NCBI GenBank assembly: GCA_965214625.1
Contig: OZ243962.1
Location: 434,001-498,000 of the forward strand
DNA length: 64,000 nt
Direction of reading: 5' to 3'
DNA from: G965214625 sp965214625
GTDB taxonomy: Bacteria; Pseudomonadota; Gammaproteobacteria; Arenicellales; Poriferihabitantaceae
Part shown: positions 46,524 to 56,560 of the stretch, piece by piece
Numbering within the stretch: the first letter of the stretch is position 1
Layout: each line of letters begins with the position of its first letter
The notes under the pieces: model-generated
Seen by the model: only the letters and a program-made list of their open reading frames with translations
Databases searched by the model: none
What the model was told of the DNA's origin: nothing
Made by a program: the position numbers and the translations under genes

Positions 46524-47681
46524 ATGAAATACGAACTTGACCATCCCGAAATCAGAGAGGGCGTTCGCAAACTCTGTGTTCGTTTTCCAGGACCGTATTG
46601 GAGAAACTGTGATCGGGAACAATCCTATCCAACGGAATTCGTCACCGCACTGACACAATCGGGATACCTTGCTGCATTGATTCCCGAACAGTACGGTGGC
46701 GCCAACCTGCCCCTTTCTGCCGCCGCCGCCATTTTGGAAGAGATTCATCGTTCCGGTGGTAATGCCGGGGCCTGTCATGCCCAAATGTACACCATGGGAA
46801 CCGTTTTAAGACATGGATCAGAACAACAAAAGGAAAACTACCTTCCGGGTATCGCAGACGGGTCGATTCGTCTGCAGGCCTTTGGCGTCACGGAACCGGG
46901 CAGTGGAACAGATACCACTTCCTTGCGTACCACCGCAAGAAAACAGGGGCATCATTATGTTGTCAACGGTCAGAAAATATGGACTTCCAGGGCAGAATAC
47001 TCTGATCTGATGTTGCTGTTATGCAGAACCACACCCAAAAATCAAATTCAAAAAAAGACCGACGGCTTGTCGGTACTACTCATCGATATGCGCGCGGTTG
47101 CCGAGGGCTCCTTGACAATTCGTCCGATCAAAACAATGATGAATCATGCCACAACGGAAATTTTTTTTGATGAGATGGTGGTCCCCGAAACATCCCTGAT
47201 TGGACAGGAAGGAAACGGGTTTCGCTATATCCTGTCCGGCATGAATGCCGAGAGAATCCTGATTGCATCAGAGTGTATTGGTGATGCCAAGTGGTTTATT
47301 GACAAGGCTACATCGTATGCCACGGAACGCTTTGTTTTTGAAAGACCGATCGGTCAGAACCAGGGCATTCAATTTCCAATAGCCAGGGCCTATTCCCAAA
47401 TGCGTGCCGCTGAACTGATGTTGCGAGAAGCGACCCGATTGTATGATCAGGGTGAAAATCCCGGCGAAGAGGCGAATCTGGCCAAGCTTCTCGCTGCCGA
47501 TGCTTCGTGGCAAGCCGCAGAAGCCTGCCTACAGACCCATGGTGGTTTTGGATTTGCCGAAGAATATGATGTAGAGCGTAAATTCCGCGAAACACGACTC
47601 TACCAGGTCGCACCTGTCTCGACCAATCTAATCCTGAGTTATTTGTCCGAACATGTGTTGGGCCTGCCTCGCTCGTATTAA
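46524..47681 (+). CDS. Acyl-CoA dehydrogenase
   Basis: 385-residue FAD enzyme that oxidises acyl-CoA to trans-2-enoyl-CoA. The flavin/substrate regions are FGVTEPGSGTDTTSLRT (about residue 115), GQKIWTSRAEYSDLMLLLCR (about 150), and the C-terminal LQTHGGFGFAEEYDVERKFRE (about 340). The base is expected in the final region (EEYDVER). Electrons go to electron-transfer flavoprotein, which is not encoded nearby. Pairs in function with the divergent enoyl-CoA hydratase gene. Confidence 0.87.
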   Translation: MKYELDHPEIREGVRKLCVRFPGPYWRNCDREQSYPTEFVTALTQSGYLAALIPEQYGGANLPLSAAAAILEEIHRSGGNAGACHAQMYTMGTVLRHGSEQQKENYLPGIADGSIRLQAFGVTEPGSGTDTTSLRTTARKQGHHYVVNGQKIWTSRAEYSDLMLLLCRTTPKNQIQKKTDGLSVLLIDMRAVAEGSLTIRPIKTMMNHATTEIFFDEMVVPETSLIGQEGNGFRYILSGMNAERILIASECIGDAKWFIDKATSYATERFVFERPIGQNQGIQFPIARAYSQMRAAELMLREATRLYDQGENPGEEANLAKLLAADASWQAAEACLQTHGGFGFAEEYDVERKFRETRLYQVAPVSTNLILSYLSEHVLGLPRSY

Positions 47682-47764
47682 CTGCAAACCATTTCACCCG
47701 TGATCAGCACCGCCCTACCGGTCAATCCGTCCCGTATTCATTCAATCACTTCCTTTATCATTCG

Positions 47765-48769
47765 ATGAAATCTTACGCAAAGCAATGGCAACAGTTTAAT
47801 GATTCGACGGTGTTTGAACCGGCATCGTCTGTCTATCACACGATGAGTGAGTCGAACAGCCATTTTCTGATGGATCTTTCTCCGTTAAGTCTATTTCGAA
47901 TCAGTGGCGACGAGGCGGAAGACTTTCTTCAGGGGCAATTGAGTAACGATCTCACGGAGCTGGGGCCTGATCAATGTCAGTTCCATGCGTACTGCAATCC
48001 CAAAGGACGTGCTCTGGCCTTGTTACGACTGATGCGTCACGACAACGGATTCTGGATGCTGGTACCCCATGTGATCGGTCAACAACTGGTCACCCGACTC
48101 AGGATGTATGTATTGCGAGCCAAAGTGGTGATCGAACAGGCGGTGGATCACAGGATATTTTGTCTTGCAGGCCATCTCGAGTCAGAATATACATTGCCTG
48201 ACAGCATTGAACGCTACTCGGTCGATGGAATAATCAAACGACAAGTTGTGATTGTCTCCACCGAGACGGACCCTGCCCCGATTTCGGAAATCTGTCACCG
48301 TTGGACCTGTGGTGATTATTCAACCTGGCGAATGGTGGACATTCTGTCCGGAATTCCTCAAGTGTTCGCTCAAACAACCGAAGCATTCATACCGCAAATG
48401 ATCAATCTGGATTTGGTTAACGGGGTCAGTTTCAAAAAAGGCTGTTATCCCGGACAGGAAATCATTGCCCGGCTACGATACCTTGGAAAACTGAAACAAC
48501 GCATGCTTGTCGGGAAAATTGAGGATGATGAGTGTCCTGGCGCCGGCACGCCGGTCTTCAGTGAAGACAAACCCAATCAGAAGGCAGGGACAATCATTGA
48601 TGCCGTATCCATTGGCAAACGACAACATATTTTTACCGCCATGGTGCCCGCCAACTCAGTTTACAACGGAATCCTCACGACCGGCTCAGCCGATGGGCCA
48701 TCCATCCACCGTGTCCCACTACCCTATGAGATTCCAACTGATCTGACCCGTCCAATGCCAACGCGTTGA
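47765..48769 (+). CDS. ygfZ: YgfZ/GcvT-like tRNA/iron-sulfur repair protein
   Basis: 334-residue folate-binding protein of the YgfZ/IBA57 family, which helps assemble or repair [4Fe-4S] clusters. The hallmark KGCYPGQEIIARLRYLGKLK (about residue 220) with its reactive Cys is intact. The N-terminal half has the GcvT-like fold (ISGDEAEDFLQGQLSNDL). A role here fits a cell with many Fe-S proteins, such as the Dsr complex. Start ATG at 47765; a second ATG 26 codons later is also possible. Confidence 0.88.
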   Translation: MKSYAKQWQQFNDSTVFEPASSVYHTMSESNSHFLMDLSPLSLFRISGDEAEDFLQGQLSNDLTELGPDQCQFHAYCNPKGRALALLRLMRHDNGFWMLVPHVIGQQLVTRLRMYVLRAKVVIEQAVDHRIFCLAGHLESEYTLPDSIERYSVDGIIKRQVVIVSTETDPAPISEICHRWTCGDYSTWRMVDILSGIPQVFAQTTEAFIPQMINLDLVNGVSFKKGCYPGQEIIARLRYLGKLKQRMLVGKIEDDECPGAGTPVFSEDKPNQKAGTIIDAVSIGKRQHIFTAMVPANSVYNGILTTGSADGPSIHRVPLPYEIPTDLTRPMPTR

Positions 48770-48819
48770 ATTCACCCCCTGAGTCAAGCGTTTTTATATC
48801 AAGATGCAGACCGAGCCGG

Positions 48820-48844
48820 AGGGGGCGTTGCCGCACCCCCTTTT
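48820..48844 (+). terminator. Terminator-like hairpin after ygfZ
   Basis: AGGGGGCG-TTGC-CGCACCCCCTTTT: a G+C-rich stem with one bulged A, followed by four T. It lies 50 bases past the ygfZ stop. Confidence 0.5.
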
Positions 48845-48870
48845 ACTCGAGCCGTAAAACTTAAACTCCT

Positions 48871-49199
48871 TCAGGGCAAAGTGGCCGTAAGAGCTTGCCC
48901 ACACCCCGAGGTTAATGCAACATGATATGCACGAATATTCTCACGAAACGAGTCCGGAATATCATCCCACACAAACAGGTCCACCCTAAACGGTAAATTG
49001 CTCTCCTCAAAAGCCTCCCTCAATTCTCCAACTTAGTGGCGTTGTCCAGAGTCAGCAAAAACCACAAGATCAAGAGCTGAAAAAGGCGTAGTTCATTTTG
49101 TCCGAGACCCATAGGCCCAAGCTGTAACCCCGGAAGATGTCGTTCCAGCCGCTTGGAGATCATTTCATGCGGCTTTGGTGTAATATCGATAGAGGGCAT
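48871..49199 (-). pseudogene. Broken MNT-type nucleotidyltransferase (HI0073-like)
   Basis: The start MPSIDITPKPHEM overlaps the stop of the upstream gene (ATGA). After a frame change the sequence continues TAWAYGSRTK, stop, TTPFSALDLVVFADSG, stop, then ELREAFEESNLPFRVDLFVW and DIPDSFRENIRAYH to the end. This is the minimal nucleotidyltransferase family with the GSR-DLDL active site. One catalytic Asp is replaced by Ala, and a frameshift plus two stops disable it. Partner of the HEPN-like gene upstream. Confidence 0.7.
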
Positions 49200-49615
49200 C
49201 ACTCCCATGTTTTAGCAGTCATGGTCTGGTAGAGTCCGATGGCATGGTCAATGAACTCGGGTATCAGTTCCAGACAGGCCACAGCCTTTTCTCCCTCATA
49301 GTCGGGTGTCGTGTCAATAGGCGCCTCCGCATACTGTAGCCATTTCTCCACAGATGATGTAAACAGATTGTTTTCATGCGCCAGTCGGAAAGTGGGTTTG
49401 GGACTGTTGGGTGGATCAGCATTCCCCGACATTTTATTTAGCTACCTCTTGAGTACTTTCCACAAGCCGTCATAACAGGTCTCGAATCGCTGAATCACGG
49501 ACTTGGCAATCCCTTCACGAGTCAGCGCTGATAGATTAGGCTCAAGATTCCGGTAATTCTCATGTTGTTCCTCAAGACGCTTGAGAGATCGCTGGAATTT
49601 ACTGTCATCGATCAT
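49199..49615 (-). pseudogene. HI0074/HEPN-like nucleotidyltransferase partner with one internal stop
   Basis: The frame from ATG 49615 runs MIDDSKFQRSLKRLEEQHEN ... CYDGLWKVLKR, then a TAG (49444-49442), then continues in the same frame: LNKMSGNADPPNSPKPTFRLA ... IGLYQTMTAKTWE to 49199. This is the whole substrate-binding (HEPN-like) partner of MNT nucleotidyltransferases, members of toxin-antitoxin-like pairs. A single nonsense codon, where the family usually has Tyr, splits it. Apart from that the frame is intact. Confidence 0.68.
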
Positions 49616-49719
49616 AATGAAATGGCATAAAGTAATACCAGAATGACGAGCGGGTAACCGTGACAATTTACGGTAAAGGCTATCGACTGATTGATTGAAG
49701 TCGATTCGCCAAAAAAATT

Positions 49720-49986
49720 CTAATCCACAATCTGGTAAAAGGTCTCTCCTTCCTTGATCAGACCCAGTTCCGAGCGAGCCAATGTCTCGACCATCTCCCC
49801 GCCCTCCTTGAGATCAATGACTTCGGCGAGCAACTTGTCATTTCTTCTCGACAACTGTTCATTTTCTATCTGAACCGCCTCGACCGTATTTTGCAATCGT
49901 CGCAAGTCAAATACGTTTTTGTCCCCCATCCACAACGCATACTGGAGGCCAAACAACAGCAACAATAAAATAAAATTAACCAGCAT
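49720..49986 (-). CDS. ftsB: FtsB, cell division protein
   Basis: 88-residue septum protein: a short N-terminal membrane helix (about residues 3-20), then a periplasmic coiled coil (RLQNTVEAVQIENEQLSRRN), ending in a conserved globular tip (ARSELGLIKEGETFYQIVD). It joins FtsL and FtsQ in the divisome. It follows eno on the same strand, the normal order in gammaproteobacteria. The start at 49986 gives the expected helix. Confidence 0.88.
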   Translation of the reverse strand: MLVNFILLLLLFGLQYALWMGDKNVFDLRRLQNTVEAVQIENEQLSRRNDKLLAEVIDLKEGGEMVETLARSELGLIKEGETFYQIVD

Positions 49987-50006
49987 CAGAACCGCTCATT
50001 TCCGCT

Positions 50007-51317
50007 TTATTGTATCTTAAAGTTGGCGAACGCATTGCGTCCCGCGTAAACCGCCTTCTCTCCCAGCATCTGTTCGATTTTCAGCAACCGGTTATATTTC
50101 GCAACCCGTTCCGAACGACACAAAGAACCGGTTTTTATTTGCCCTGCCGATGTTGCAACGGCAAGGTCCGCAATTGAGGTGTCTTCCGTCTCCCCGGACC
50201 GATGTGAAATCGTCGCACAATAATTCGCATTTTGCGCCATTGTAATGGCGTCCAACGTTTCGCTCAATGTGCCAATTTGATTCAGTTTAACCAAAATCGA
50301 GTTTGCAATCTTCCGTTCAATACCCTTGTTCAAAATTTCCGTGTTAGTCACAAACAAATCATCTCCGGTCAACTGGATTTGTTGACCAAGACGCCCTGTC
50401 AACCTAGCCCAGCCCTCCCAGTCCTGTTCTGCCATTCCATCTTCAATACTGATAATCGGATATTTCCTGACCCACTCTCCCAGGTAATCAGCAAATTGTT
50501 CAGCAGTCAGCGCCAAACCCTCTACCTCCAGCACATACTTTCCTTCCCTGCAAAACTCGGAACTCGCCGCATCGATCCCGAGCATGACCTGATCTCCCGG
50601 CCGATATCCCGCTTTTTCAATGGCCCGCATGATCAAATCGATGCCCTCTTCGTTGGAATTACATTGGGGTGCAAACCCACCCTCATCGCCCACCGCCGTA
50701 CTCATCCCCCTTGAAAGCAACACCGACTTCAGTGAATGGAATATCTCCACACCGCAGCGCAGTGCTTCAGAAAAAGTAGTGAAGCCGATCGGTAGAATCA
50801 TAAACTCCTGAAACTCAATCGCATTATCTGCATGGGCCCCACCGTTAATGATGTTCATCTGGGGGACCGGCAAAACAAAATCATGGTTCCCCACTATCTC
50901 GCCCAGATGCCTGAACAGAGGCATACCTCGACTGTTCGCGGCGGCATGCGCACACGCCAGAGAAACAGCCACCAAGGCGTTTGCCCCAAGATGGCGCTTG
51001 TTGTCCGTCCCATCCACTGCCCGTATCGTCTGATCAATGATACGCTGCTCTGAGGCCGGTGATCCCAGCAGGGCCGCTTTCAACTTCACATTGACATTGT
51101 TCACCGCACCTAAAACCCCCTTGCCCAGATAACGTTGCGGGTCCCCATCCCGAAGCTCCAACGCTTCCAATATGCCCGTCGAAGCCCCTGACGGTGCGGA
51201 GGCGCACCCCACCGATCCATCTGCCAGCGTGACTTCCACCTGAATGGTCGGATTGCCCCGTGAGTCCAGAATCTCTCTCGCCAGACAATCCGTGATTTTC
51301 TCGTTTGAGTACGACAT
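50007..51317 (-). CDS. eno: Enolase
   Basis: 436-residue glycolytic enzyme that converts 2-phosphoglycerate to phosphoenolpyruvate. Magnesium ligands are seen in LGIDAASSEF (about residue 245), SIEDGMAEQDW (about 288) and QLTGDDLFVTN (about 315). The signature is LVKLNQIGTLSETLDA, and the catalytic loop SHRSGETEDT is at about 370. Length and order are normal. It lies between kdsA and ftsB on the same strand. Confidence 0.96.
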   Translation of the reverse strand: MSYSNEKITDCLAREILDSRGNPTIQVEVTLADGSVGCASAPSGASTGILEALELRDGDPQRYLGKGVLGAVNNVNVKLKAALLGSPASEQRIIDQTIRAVDGTDNKRHLGANALVAVSLACAHAAANSRGMPLFRHLGEIVGNHDFVLPVPQMNIINGGAHADNAIEFQEFMILPIGFTTFSEALRCGVEIFHSLKSVLLSRGMSTAVGDEGGFAPQCNSNEEGIDLIMRAIEKAGYRPGDQVMLGIDAASSEFCREGKYVLEVEGLALTAEQFADYLGEWVRKYPIISIEDGMAEQDWEGWARLTGRLGQQIQLTGDDLFVTNTEILNKGIERKIANSILVKLNQIGTLSETLDAITMAQNANYCATISHRSGETEDTSIADLAVATSAGQIKTGSLCRSERVAKYNRLLKIEQMLGEKAVYAGRNAFANFKIQ

Positions 51318-51406
51318 GTTGATTTATAAGTTAAGGAGAGGATGACCAGACCCGCTGATGGCACCGGATAGGTCAAACAACTCCGTGTTTTCGGTTCATC
51401 CTGTGA

Positions 51407-52243
51407 TCACTGAGATGAATCATGATAGCACAGGGACTTGACAACCCGGTCAATTTCCATGAGTTGACCCAGCAAGCGTTCCATCCTTGACAAGGGCCAC
51501 GCATTCGGTCCATCACTGAATGCCTTGTCAGGATCAGGATGGGTCTCCATAAACAATCCTGCGACACCGACTGCGACCGCCGCCCGGGACAAGACCGGAA
51601 CATATTCTCTTTGACCGCCCGATTTCCCGCCGGCCGCACCGGGAAGCTGAACCGAGTGAGTGGCATCAAACACTACCGGACAACCGGTTGTCTTCATGAT
51701 TTCGAGTCCACGCATGTCCACGACGAGGTTGTTGTAGCCAAAACTGGCACCCCGCTCACAGACCATGATGACGGCCTCCTGGTTGGCTGCCTGTGCCTTG
51801 TCAACAACATGTTGCATCTCCTGGGGAGACAAAAACTGGCCTTTCTTGATATTGACCGCCTTGCCGTATGTCGCCGCTGCCTGAATCAGATCGGTTTGTC
51901 GGCATAAAAAGGCCGGTGTCTGCAAGACATCGACGATCTCTGCCGCCACAAGAACGTCCTCCACGGTGTGCACATCGGTCAGTACCGGCGTGCCGATGCG
52001 CTCTCGCACTTTGGCCAAAATAGCCAGCCCCTTCTCTCGGCCCGGCCCACGGATGGAAGCGGACGAGGTCCGGTTGGCCTTGTCAAATGAAGACTTATAA
52101 ATAAACGGAATGCCGAGTTTGTCGGTCATCTCCTTCAATGCTGAAGCGGTCGACAGTGCCATTTCTTCCGATTCGATGACACAAGGCCCGGCAATCAGAA
52201 AAAAAGGTGCTGTCGGACTCACCTTAAAGTCAAGTACTTTCAT
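51407..52243 (-). CDS. kdsA: KdsA, 3-deoxy-D-manno-octulosonate 8-phosphate synthase
   Basis: 278-residue enzyme that condenses arabinose 5-phosphate with phosphoenolpyruvate to make KDO8P for lipopolysaccharide, so the cell has a Gram-negative outer membrane. Marks are FFLIAGPCVIESEEMAL at the start, YKSSFDKANRTSSASIRGPG (about residue 55) and VVFDATHSVQLPG (about 190). Its start overlaps the pyrG stop (ATGA at 52243-52240). Confidence 0.95.
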   Translation of the reverse strand: MKVLDFKVSPTAPFFLIAGPCVIESEEMALSTASALKEMTDKLGIPFIYKSSFDKANRTSSASIRGPGREKGLAILAKVRERIGTPVLTDVHTVEDVLVAAEIVDVLQTPAFLCRQTDLIQAAATYGKAVNIKKGQFLSPQEMQHVVDKAQAANQEAVIMVCERGASFGYNNLVVDMRGLEIMKTTGCPVVFDATHSVQLPGAAGGKSGGQREYVPVLSRAAVAVGVAGLFMETHPDPDKAFSDGPNAWPLSRMERLLGQLMEIDRVVKSLCYHDSSQ

Positions 52244-53877
52244 CGTGTCGCTTCGCGCACTCGCTGGTATTCCAATCCTGCATTGACATAGGCGGAAAAC
52301 ATCAAATGACCATCTCTGGGTGATGACGTGAATTCAGGATGAAATTGACAGGCAATAAACCAGGGATGATCCGACAGTTCGATGATTTCGACCAGTCCAT
52401 TGGTCGAAAGCCCGGCAAACATGAACCCGTGCTCCTGTAATGTTTCCATGTAATTATTGTTGAATTCATAGCGATGTCGATGGCGCTCCCGGATCACTTT
52501 TGATCGATATATCTTCCAGTAAGTGGTCCCTTCTTTCAAAATGATATCCTGTGCTCCCAATCGCATTGTGCCGCCCAGATCGGTATATTCATCCCGCAGT
52601 TCAAGCACACCGTCGTCATCAACCCACTCCGTGATCAATGCGATCACCGGGTGTTTCGCCTTCTTGTCAAATTCAGTACTATGAGCCCCTTCCAGTCCCG
52701 CCACATTGCGTGCATATTCGATGGTCGCGACATGCATGCCAAGACAGATTCCCAAATAGGGAATCCGATTCTCCCGGGCATGACGGACAACCTCGATCAT
52801 CCCTTCGATCCCTCTCTCTCCAAATCCACCGGGGACCAATATGGCATCCACCTCACCGAGTAGGCCAATGCCGTTCTTTTCCACCTCGGTCGATTCAATA
52901 TAGTCAATATTGACTTTGGTACGGGTTTGGATGCCTGCATGAACCAGTGCTTCGGAAAGCGACTTGTAGGATTCGGTCAGACTGACATATTTACCCACCA
53001 TGGCAATCGTGATCTCATGGAGCGGATTGAGGCTGCACTCAAGCACCTGGTCCCACTCTGACATATCCGGTTCTCTGGCAACGATACCCAGCTGATCGGT
53101 GACGATCGTGTCGAGTTTCTGTTCAACATACAGCTTTGGAATGCGATAGATATTGTCGACATCCACTCCTGAGATCACTGCCTGTTCTTCCACATTGGTG
53201 AACAGTGCGATCTTCTTTCTCGCTGATTCCGGAAGTGGCAACCGTACACGACATAACAAGATATCAGGCTGTATCCCGATCGATCGCATTTCCTTGACCG
53301 AGTGTTGCGTCGGCTTGGTCTTTATTTCCCCGGCGACCTGAATTTCGGGCACCAATGTAAGATGAAAGAACAGGGTGTTCTGTTTCCCCAGTTCGACGCG
53401 CATTTGTCGTATCGCCTCCAAAAAAGGCAGGGATTCAATATCACCAACGGTACCGCCAATCTCGACCAAGGCGATATCCGAATTCCCCGCCGCATCAATG
53501 ATGGACGATTTGATCTCGTCAGTAATATGGGGAATGACCTGAACGGTTCCGCCGAGATAGTCACCCCGCCGTTCTTTGCGGATAACCCGTTCATAGATTT
53601 GTCCTGTCGTGAAGTTGTTATCCTTGCTCATCTTGACGCGGACATACCTTTCATAGTGACCCAGATCAAGATCTGTTTCCGCACCATCTTCGGTCACAAA
53701 GACTTCGCCATGCTGAAACGGACTCATCGTGCCCGGATCAACATTGATATAGGGATCCAGTTTGAGCAACGTGACATGGATGCCGCGGGCTTCCAACACG
53801 CTCCCCAGAGAGGCTGACGAGATGCCTTTCCCCAAAGAAGAAACCACACCGCCTGTAACAAATACAAATTTAGCCAT
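52240..53877 (-). CDS. pyrG: PyrG, CTP synthase
   Basis: 545-residue amidoligase making CTP from UTP, ATP and glutamine. The synthase domain has the P-loop-like GGVVSSLGKGISSASLG at the start. The glutaminase domain (about 290-545) has the nucleophile Cys in YLGICLGMHVATIEYAR and the His/Glu in CQFHPEFTSSP. The start is the ATG at 53877 (MAKFVFVTG), two codons inside the longer frame. Overlaps kdsA. Confidence 0.96.
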   Translation of the reverse strand: MAKFVFVTGGVVSSLGKGISSASLGSVLEARGIHVTLLKLDPYINVDPGTMSPFQHGEVFVTEDGAETDLDLGHYERYVRVKMSKDNNFTTGQIYERVIRKERRGDYLGGTVQVIPHITDEIKSSIIDAAGNSDIALVEIGGTVGDIESLPFLEAIRQMRVELGKQNTLFFHLTLVPEIQVAGEIKTKPTQHSVKEMRSIGIQPDILLCRVRLPLPESARKKIALFTNVEEQAVISGVDVDNIYRIPKLYVEQKLDTIVTDQLGIVAREPDMSEWDQVLECSLNPLHEITIAMVGKYVSLTESYKSLSEALVHAGIQTRTKVNIDYIESTEVEKNGIGLLGEVDAILVPGGFGERGIEGMIEVVRHARENRIPYLGICLGMHVATIEYARNVAGLEGAHSTEFDKKAKHPVIALITEWVDDDGVLELRDEYTDLGGTMRLGAQDIILKEGTTYWKIYRSKVIRERHRHRYEFNNNYMETLQEHGFMFAGLSTNGLVEIIELSDHPWFIACQFHPEFTSSPRDGHLMFSAYVNAGLEYQRVREATR

Positions 53878-54021
53878 ACACAACCAGCTCCAACCTACTT
53901 GTTCCTTATATTGGGGTCAGCCTGTTTATCAATAAGACGCTGAATCAGTATGGGAAAAGAAACAAGAAACCCTCTCCCGGACGGAAGAATAGTGTACGCA
54001 ACACCCGACCAAAACTCAATC

Positions 54022-55407
54022 TCAAAGTCGCCTGAATTGAGGCAATAGGCCCACCTTGTCCACTTCACACTGAAACCCTTCCATCACCCCTATACCATGG
54101 ACCCAGACAATGGTTGATCCATCGGCAATAAAGGGAAGCAAGTCTCGTTCCCAAGGCGGAACCCTTTTTTCCTGATAAACCTTTTTCAGGGAATGATGAT
54201 AATCCTGTCCACAAAGGATCACCCGTTCCCCACCTTGTCTCCAGACCAGCCGATGTCGCCGCTTGTCTATTTTGCCAGGGTCAATCCCATGATGAGAGAC
54301 CCTTCGGGTCGCGATTTCAATGTCAACCTCCGGAATCCGGTGGCGGCAATAGTCCCAGCATACCGACTGTCTGGCAACCTTTTTGAACCGTTCGGTAAAA
54401 AACAGGAGATGATCGAACTTTCTCACGGCATAATCCCGATACTCGAACGTGCCTCCCCGGGTCTCCTGTGACAACAGCTGTGACACGACTGATGCCAACT
54501 GCCTGTCCGAAGGTGATCGCTTGCCCGCTTTGTGTATCCACAGTCGCAGGACCTCAAGGCATTCATTCTCATTAAACCTGTGCAGAACCTCCAATGACAG
54601 GGGAGCAGTCAAGCAAAAGACCCGCTTTCGTTCGGGGCGGAGGCACTGTCGATAAACCGTTTCGATATAATCCGTTTTCATCGCCACGATCCGATCCATC
54701 CGAGCGGTTGCTGAAAGCAGGCACTCTCCGGCCTTCGACCACCGCTGTGCGATCAACGGGATCACCTCCTGTCGCAGATAGTTACGGTCGTACCGGATAT
54801 CCTGATTGGCGGGGTCGTCGATCCACTGCAGCCGATGACCGTGTGCATAGTCCCGTATCTGATATCGATAAAACCCCAGCAAGGGGCGTACCACCCGTTT
54901 TGCCGATTGATAGGAAAGTGGGCGGGAGCGGACAATATTGGCGAGTCGTTGCGAACTGCGGCCACGAAACAAATTCAGCAGTACCGTTTCAATCTGGTCA
55001 TCGGCATGATGTGCCGTCAACAATACTTGATTGGGCTCAAGTATCGATTCAAACCAGGTATACCGTGCTTCACGAGCAGCCGATTCGAGATTCTTCCCGT
55101 CATAGTTCCATGTTGTAGATCGGTGTGACTTGAATCCCACATCGAACTGGTGGCACCATTGCCGACACTGATGACACCAGGCTGCCGACTGATCACTGAG
55201 CGCATGATCAAAGTGGAGTGCCTCGACCTCAATATTGGCCTGCTTGGCAATCACAGACATCGCGTGCAGCAGTACCACCGAATCACATCCTCCACTACAG
55301 GCCACTGCGAAACGGGTGTTGTGCGGGAGTGCCAGTTCGACAAACAGCACCTGGCGCAATTGTTCAATCGAAAAAGCGGTTTTTGAAAATTTATTTGCCT
55401 TGCTCAA
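54022..55407 (-). CDS. tilS: TilS, tRNA-Ile lysidine synthetase
   Basis: 461-residue enzyme that changes C34 of tRNA-Ile(CAU) to lysidine. The ATP pyrophosphatase loop is VACSGGCDSVVLLHA (about residue 34), followed by ALHFDHALSDQSAAW and the tRNA-recognition part HHADDQIETVLLNLFRG (about 135). The C-terminal TilS domain ends with VWRQGGERV. It overlaps the end of accA by 17 bases, so the two are likely co-transcribed. Confidence 0.93.
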   Translation of the reverse strand: MSKANKFSKTAFSIEQLRQVLFVELALPHNTRFAVACSGGCDSVVLLHAMSVIAKQANIEVEALHFDHALSDQSAAWCHQCRQWCHQFDVGFKSHRSTTWNYDGKNLESAAREARYTWFESILEPNQVLLTAHHADDQIETVLLNLFRGRSSQRLANIVRSRPLSYQSAKRVVRPLLGFYRYQIRDYAHGHRLQWIDDPANQDIRYDRNYLRQEVIPLIAQRWSKAGECLLSATARMDRIVAMKTDYIETVYRQCLRPERKRVFCLTAPLSLEVLHRFNENECLEVLRLWIHKAGKRSPSDRQLASVVSQLLSQETRGGTFEYRDYAVRKFDHLLFFTERFKKVARQSVCWDYCRHRIPEVDIEIATRRVSHHGIDPGKIDKRRHRLVWRQGGERVILCGQDYHHSLKKVYQEKRVPPWERDLLPFIADGSTIVWVHGIGVMEGFQCEVDKVGLLPQFRRL

Positions 55408-56353
55408 ATTGACCGAAATCCATCAAGCGTCGATAACGTCTGTCAATCAGTTGGTCCTTGTCTGAACGGCACAATAACTGCAACGCACCCAGAATCGACT
55501 TTCTGACGGCCTCTGCAATTTGATCGTAATCCCGATGCGCCCCACCCAACGGTTCCTTGATGACTTCGTCAACCAGACCAAGCGGGGAAAGCGCCTGTGT
55601 CGTCATCCCCAGCGCCTCGGCCGCCTCAGCCGCTTTTTCTGTACTTTTCCATAGGATCGAGGCACATCCTTCTGGACTGATCACGGAATAGGTCGAATAT
55701 TCCAACATCAGCAGTCGGTCACAAACGCCAATGGCCAAGGCGCCTCCCGATCCGCCTTCGCCAATCACAACAGACACAATCGGTGTCTTTAATGTTGCCA
55801 TCAATTCCAGCGACCTGGCAATGGCTTCACTTTGCCCTCGCTCTTCTGCCCCGACACCGGGGTAAGCCCCTGCAGTGTCAATAAACGTCACGATGGGAAG
55901 ATTGAAACGCTCGGCCAGTTTCATTACCCGCTGCGCTTTGCGATATCCTTCCGGTCTCGGCATGCCAAAATTCCGCCGGGTTCGTTCCTTGGTGTCGCGC
56001 CCTTTTTGGTGCCCGATCAGCATCACATCGATCCCGTCTATCTGACCCATGCCTGCAACGATGGCCAAATCATCTGCGAACAATCGGTCACCGTGGAGTT
56101 CCTGGAAATCCACCACGATTCGATCAATGTAATCCATGGTATACGGTCGTCTCGGGTGACGGGCAAGCTGTGTAATCTGCCATGCGCCCAGTTTCGAAAA
56201 GACCTCTCGGGTCAATTCAAGATGACGAGACCGGAGCCTGGCAATTTCCTGGTCCAGGTCAAGGTTGCTCGTTGAACTGACTCGCTGCAATTCAACGATC
56301 TTCTCTTCGAGTTCCGCAATCGGTTTTTCGAATTCGAGATAATCCAGACTCAT
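55391..56353 (-). CDS. accA: AccA, acetyl-CoA carboxylase carboxyltransferase alpha subunit
   Basis: 320-residue alpha subunit of the carboxyltransferase that makes malonyl-CoA for fatty acid synthesis. Family marks are GRDTKERTRRNFGMPRPEGYRKA (about residue 118), TFIDTAGAYPGVGAEERGQ (about 158) and VIGEGGSGGALAIGVCD (about 202). Length is normal. The start at 56353 (MSLDYLEFE) matches the family. Confidence 0.95.
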   Translation of the reverse strand: MSLDYLEFEKPIAELEEKIVELQRVSSTSNLDLDQEIARLRSRHLELTREVFSKLGAWQITQLARHPRRPYTMDYIDRIVVDFQELHGDRLFADDLAIVAGMGQIDGIDVMLIGHQKGRDTKERTRRNFGMPRPEGYRKAQRVMKLAERFNLPIVTFIDTAGAYPGVGAEERGQSEAIARSLELMATLKTPIVSVVIGEGGSGGALAIGVCDRLLMLEYSTYSVISPEGCASILWKSTEKAAEAAEALGMTTQALSPLGLVDEVIKEPLGGAHRDYDQIAEAVRKSILGALQLLCRSDKDQLIDRRYRRLMDFGQFEQGK

Positions 56354-56560
56354 GACTGCTTCGGCTTCCCCAAGGGTTGATCAAACTCACACACCAAAGT
56401 TTAGACAACAATCCTTCAAAACAATGAGACCCGGATCACTCGGATTCATTCCCTGTCAAACCCATCGCACCCTGATACACTGCCTGACATTCAATGATAC
56501 TGGGCCAACTTGTCGTGATTGTAAACCATCTTTCGCGAATGCTTCACTAGCAACGAGCAT

